From contig CAMHAM010000031.1 in assembly GCA_946183415.1 (NCBI GenBank), positions 1 to 33,813 of the forward strand: a DNA stretch of 33,813 nt, given 5' to 3'. Every line of letters starts with the position of its first letter. The stretch's first letter is position 1. This DNA is from an uncultured Prevotella sp. (GTDB lineage Bacteria > Bacteroidota > Bacteroidia > Bacteroidales > Bacteroidaceae). The position numbers and the translations under genes were made by a program. The notes below the pieces were generated by a model that saw nothing but the letters and a program-made list of their open reading frames with translations, did not search any database and was not told where the DNA came from. Of the stretch, positions 31,190-33,813 are shown one piece after another.

Positions 31190-32899
31190 TTAGTATCCTC
31201 TGTTCTGATGATAGAGGCCCTGTACATAGTTCATCTGGTTGGATGCTATAGGGAAGTACTCGTTCTTGCCTGCAGTGAAGAAGGCGTCCTTGTAATACAG
31301 AGCGTAAGTCTGAGAGTCGTACTCGTCGGTCTTCTCGGTCTCGAAATACTTATTGAGTGTAGAAGAGAGCATACCCCAACGACGAAGGTCGAAGAAGCGA
31401 TGACCTTCCATAGCCAACTCTACGCGGCGCTCCCAGCGCAGTGCCTTGCGGGCATCGTCCTGACTTGCGAAGTTACCGTATAGCGCGATGTCGCACTGAT
31501 CCTTTGCATAGCCAATCAGCGATGAGCCGCTGATATCTCGCTTAGCACGCTCGCGGATTTCGTTGATGATCTGGAGAGCCTCACCGTTGAAGTCGCCCTT
31601 CTCAATCAGAGCCTCAGCGCGCATCAGCATCACGTCGGTATAGCGCAGCACGTAGTCGTTCACGCCGAATGCCTGCCAGGGCATGTCGTAGTCCTCACCT
31701 TTTGAGCGCTGCGGTACTTCCTTCATTGAGCAGTAGTAACCGTAAGTATTAGGTGTACGGCTGTTTGCCTTTGTCAGTGTGTACTGTGCCTCATACTTAT
31801 AAGGATAGGTAGGCATACCTACAGTGTGGAACAGACGAGGATCGTACTTGTACTTTGAGTCGGCACCGTTGACAACGATCGCGTTGTGGTCGGCATCGAA
31901 ATCGTCCATCGGCAGACCGTTACGGGTCTTGAAGGCATTAACCAGATTCTGTGACGGCTTGTGGAAATCCCAGCCGCACGACCAGATGCCCCATACGCCA
32001 TTCAGCATGTTCGACCAGTTAGCGCGACCAAATTTCGTTCCGTCGTCAGCCCTGTTGGAGTGCTGCACGGCAAAGATGCTCTCTACAGAGTTAGCATAGT
32101 CCTGCAGGAAGATGTGTCCATAAGTATCGAGATAGTTGTAAGGTGAGTTCTTCACAACCTCAGTGTACTCGATGACCTTCTGAATCTTCGTCTGATCAAC
32201 GTGGCTGTATCCTGTTGTGGCCTCATAGCCGTCACCATAAGCCCAGTTCAGATAGCACTTGGCGAGATAGGCAGCGGCTGCTACCTTGTGAGCGCGTCCC
32301 GTGGTGCCTGGAGCTGCCTCTGGCAGGTTCTCATAAGCATACTGGAAATCATCGATAATCTGCTGCATGATCTGATCATGGCTGCTCTGTGGGCATGCCT
32401 CAATATCGGCATTGCTCATACCTTCGGTAATGAAAGGCACCTCATACCACATCTGCTGCAGCTTGTAATAGAAGTGTGCACGCAAGAACTTCACTTCTGC
32501 CAACAGCTGAGCATTGGGTGTTTCCATCTTATTAATGGCCTCAATAGCACGGTTGCAGCGGGAAATGGCACTGTAGAGCTGATACCACAGCTCATCGAAC
32601 TCACCGCGGTCAGGCTGCAGCGTCGTGAAGATCTCCATGGGATGATAACCCGTGTCGTTCTCACCGGAGCCACCTTTCAGGCAGTCATCGGCGCTCATAT
32701 CACCGTATGGCCAGAGGTTAAACGGATATGAATACCAGTCATCACCCAGTTTCGCATAGGCTGCGGTAACCAGTTTGTCGGGGCTTGAAAATGCTGTCTC
32801 TTCGTCCAGCGTGCCTTGTGGCTTCACATCATCAACGGTGCAAGATACTGCAAATACCGAAAGCAGCAAAGCCGAGATATATAATTGAATCTTTTTCAT
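31190..32899 (-). CDS. SusD/RagB-family nutrient-binding lipoprotein
   Basis: A 569-residue outer-membrane lipoprotein (signal ending FAVSC, C20) that lids the SusC channel and binds the glycan. SusD features are PQGTLDEETAFSSPDKLVTAAYAKL, SRCNRAIEAINKME, AQLLAEVKFLRAHFYYKLQQMWYEVPFI, RAHKVAAAAYLAKCYLNWA (TPR-like helices) and DVMLMRAEALIEKGDF...IINEIRERAK. ALRWERRVELAMEGHRFFDLRRWG and the C-terminal YFPIASNQMN...YHQNRGY complete the family pattern. It follows the SusC gene by 66 nt. Ligand specificity (fructan) is inferred from the DUF4960 and GH32 neighbours. Confidence 0.96.
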   Translation of the reverse strand: MKKIQLYISALLLSVFAVSCTVDDVKPQGTLDEETAFSSPDKLVTAAYAKLGDDWYSYPFNLWPYGDMSADDCLKGGSGENDTGYHPMEIFTTLQPDRGEFDELWYQLYSAISRCNRAIEAINKMETPNAQLLAEVKFLRAHFYYKLQQMWYEVPFITEGMSNADIEACPQSSHDQIMQQIIDDFQYAYENLPEAAPGTTGRAHKVAAAAYLAKCYLNWAYGDGYEATTGYSHVDQTKIQKVIEYTEVVKNSPYNYLDTYGHIFLQDYANSVESIFAVQHSNRADDGTKFGRANWSNMLNGVWGIWSCGWDFHKPSQNLVNAFKTRNGLPMDDFDADHNAIVVNGADSKYKYDPRLFHTVGMPTYPYKYEAQYTLTKANSRTPNTYGYYCSMKEVPQRSKGEDYDMPWQAFGVNDYVLRYTDVMLMRAEALIEKGDFNGEALQIINEIRERAKRDISGSSLIGYAKDQCDIALYGNFASQDDARKALRWERRVELAMEGHRFFDLRRWGMLSSTLNKYFETEKTDEYDSQTYALYYKDAFFTAGKNEYFPIASNQMNYVQGLYHQNRGY

Positions 32900-32924
32900 A
32901 ACTCTTAATTCTTAACTCTTAATT
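32900..32924 (-). repeat. TTAAGA-repeat spacer before susD
   Basis: On the minus strand ATTAAGAGTTAAGAATTAAG followed by AGTT leads into the susD ATG: TTAAGA units at 7-8-nt spacing. The adjacent CATTAATG and nearby TTAAGCATTAATGCTT add a small dyad. Confidence 0.6.
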
Positions 32925-32965
32925 ATTCGTTTCACTCAAGCATTAATGCTTAACTCTTCACTAAA

Positions 32966-33813
32966 TTAGAATCCCACTTGAACACCAAATGTGACAGAAG
33001 CTGTGTGAGGATAGTCCCATGCTGTGTTCTCAGGATCTGAACAGGTCAGAGAACTTGACTTGATGAGCAGGAGATTATCACCAGAGAGATATAAACGGGC
33101 ACTTGAGAGCAACAGTTTATTAGCCAGTTGAGTAGGGAACTTATAGCCTAACTGCAGGGTACGCATCTTAGCGTAAGAACCGTTCTCAATGAAGTATGAT
33201 GACATACGGCCCTCGTCGGCACCATTCGATGTGGTCAGAGCAGGAATCGTTGAACCGCTGTTGGCAGGTGTCCAAGCATCAATCAGGCGCTCACCCTTGT
33301 TAGAACCAGCATCGGTGATGCTCCAGAAGTCGGTTTGATATTTCTGATTATTAATCACGTCAACACCAGCTACACCCTGCCAGAACATAGTGAAATCAAA
33401 ATTCTTATAGGCCAGGTTGATATTGATACCGTATGAGAAGTTGGGAACTGGATTGTAAACCCATGTACGGTCAGCCTCGTTGATCTTACCGTCGCCATTG
33501 AGGTCGGCATACTTCAGACCACCTACACGAGCACCTGCCTGTCCGTGTGCAAATACATCCTCACGACTCTGATACAATCCCTCAACCACATAACCGATGA
33601 GTGAACCGTATGGTTTCTCGTCCTGTGCCAGATTGTGATAGTCGTTGTGCTCGTAAGAGTTCTTTGAATTCTCAGGGAGATATGTTACCTTTGAGCGGTA
33701 GAAGTCGATGTTACCTGTAATGTCATACGAGAAACCGTATTCCGTTGTGTGGCGATAGCCCAGATTCAGCTCCATACCCCAGTTCTTCAGAGTAGGACCG
33801 TTGATCCAAGTCT
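32966..33813 (-). CDS. SusC/RagA TonB-linked outer-membrane transporter (C-terminal part)
   Basis: The last 282 codons or so of a SusC-family TonB-dependent receptor; the start and the plug lie beyond the right edge. The frame stays open to 33813 (reading ...TWINGPTLKNWGMELNLGYRHT), so the ATG at 33775 is internal. Barrel strands alternate, and the SusC C-terminal marks are YADLNGDGKINEADRTWV, NPVPNFSYGININLAYKNFDFTMFWQGVAG and YAKMRTLQLGYKFP. They are followed by the ARLYLSGDNLLLI strand and the terminal VTFGVQVGF with an aromatic last residue. It imports the oligosaccharide caught by SusD and is first in the operon as far as the window shows. Confidence 0.95.
   Translation of the reverse strand, partial: TWINGPTLKNWGMELNLGYRHTTEYGFSYDITGNIDFYRSKVTYLPENSKNSYEHNDYHNLAQDEKPYGSLIGYVVEGLYQSREDVFAHGQAGARVGGLKYADLNGDGKINEADRTWVYNPVPNFSYGININLAYKNFDFTMFWQGVAGVDVINNQKYQTDFWSITDAGSNKGERLIDAWTPANSGSTIPALTTSNGADEGRMSSYFIENGSYAKMRTLQLGYKFPTQLANKLLLSSARLYLSGDNLLLIKSSSLTCSDPENTAWDYPHTASVTFGVQVGF

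Noticed and set aside
1..33813. tRNA, rRNA, transposase or phage genes
   Set aside because: None recognised on either strand by reading; a covariance-model scan was not possible.

Overview
The window looks like a chromosomal segment of a Bacteroidetes, most likely a Prevotella/Segatella-type gut or rumen anaerobe. Four things support this. Promoters have the form TTTG-n19/20-TAnnTTTG. There is a SusC/SusD pair with a fructan-type surface binding protein. Shine-Dalgarno sequences are mostly absent and many lipoproteins are present. A Leptospira-type citramalate synthase sits inside a leu operon. Every assignment comes from reading the sequence; no database search was run.

Layout. 1-3093 (minus) is a MORN-repeat protein, a YhcH-family protein and a GlgB glycogen branching enzyme that runs off the left edge. 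3208-5569 (plus) is kdsB-kdsC-maf-nitroreductase: Kdo activation for LPS plus two housekeeping genes. 5712-8182 (plus) is transketolase and rpiB, the non-oxidative pentose phosphate genes, framed by two clear terminators. 8216-10044 (minus) is an MFS transporter and a HAD phosphatase, divergent from 10146-12233 (plus): an RsiV-like lipoprotein, rsmG and a metallo-beta-lactamase-fold hydrolase. 12238-19011 (minus) is leuA-leuC-leuD-cimA-leuB plus a TPR protein. Its leader carries a Leu/Ile-rich leader peptide, a terminator and a competing antiterminator, so the operon is very probably attenuated by leucine and isoleucine. An iron-dependent alcohol dehydrogenase follows (minus), then a membrane-anchored MORN-GH25 lysozyme-like protein and rlmH (plus).

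22542-24575 (minus) is an envelope cluster: a beta-barrel protein, two larger lipoproteins and a 27-residue putative micro-lipoprotein. Two of these genes share a duplicated, non-canonical upstream region. 24729-25226 holds no convincing gene. It is a roughly 500-bp palindromic element: two 117-bp near-identical inverted arms around a core with a long hairpin and three 22-bp-period palindromes. It is the most unusual structure in the window.

25329-33813 (minus) is a fructan/sucrose utilisation locus. SusC (partial), SusD and a DUF4960 surface protein capture the glycan, a secreted GH32 hydrolyses it, an FucP-like permease imports the sugar and a PfkB kinase phosphorylates it. Upstream of GH32, a promoter-operator-terminator block is duplicated, which creates an orphan transcription unit of about 137 nt that encodes no obvious protein.
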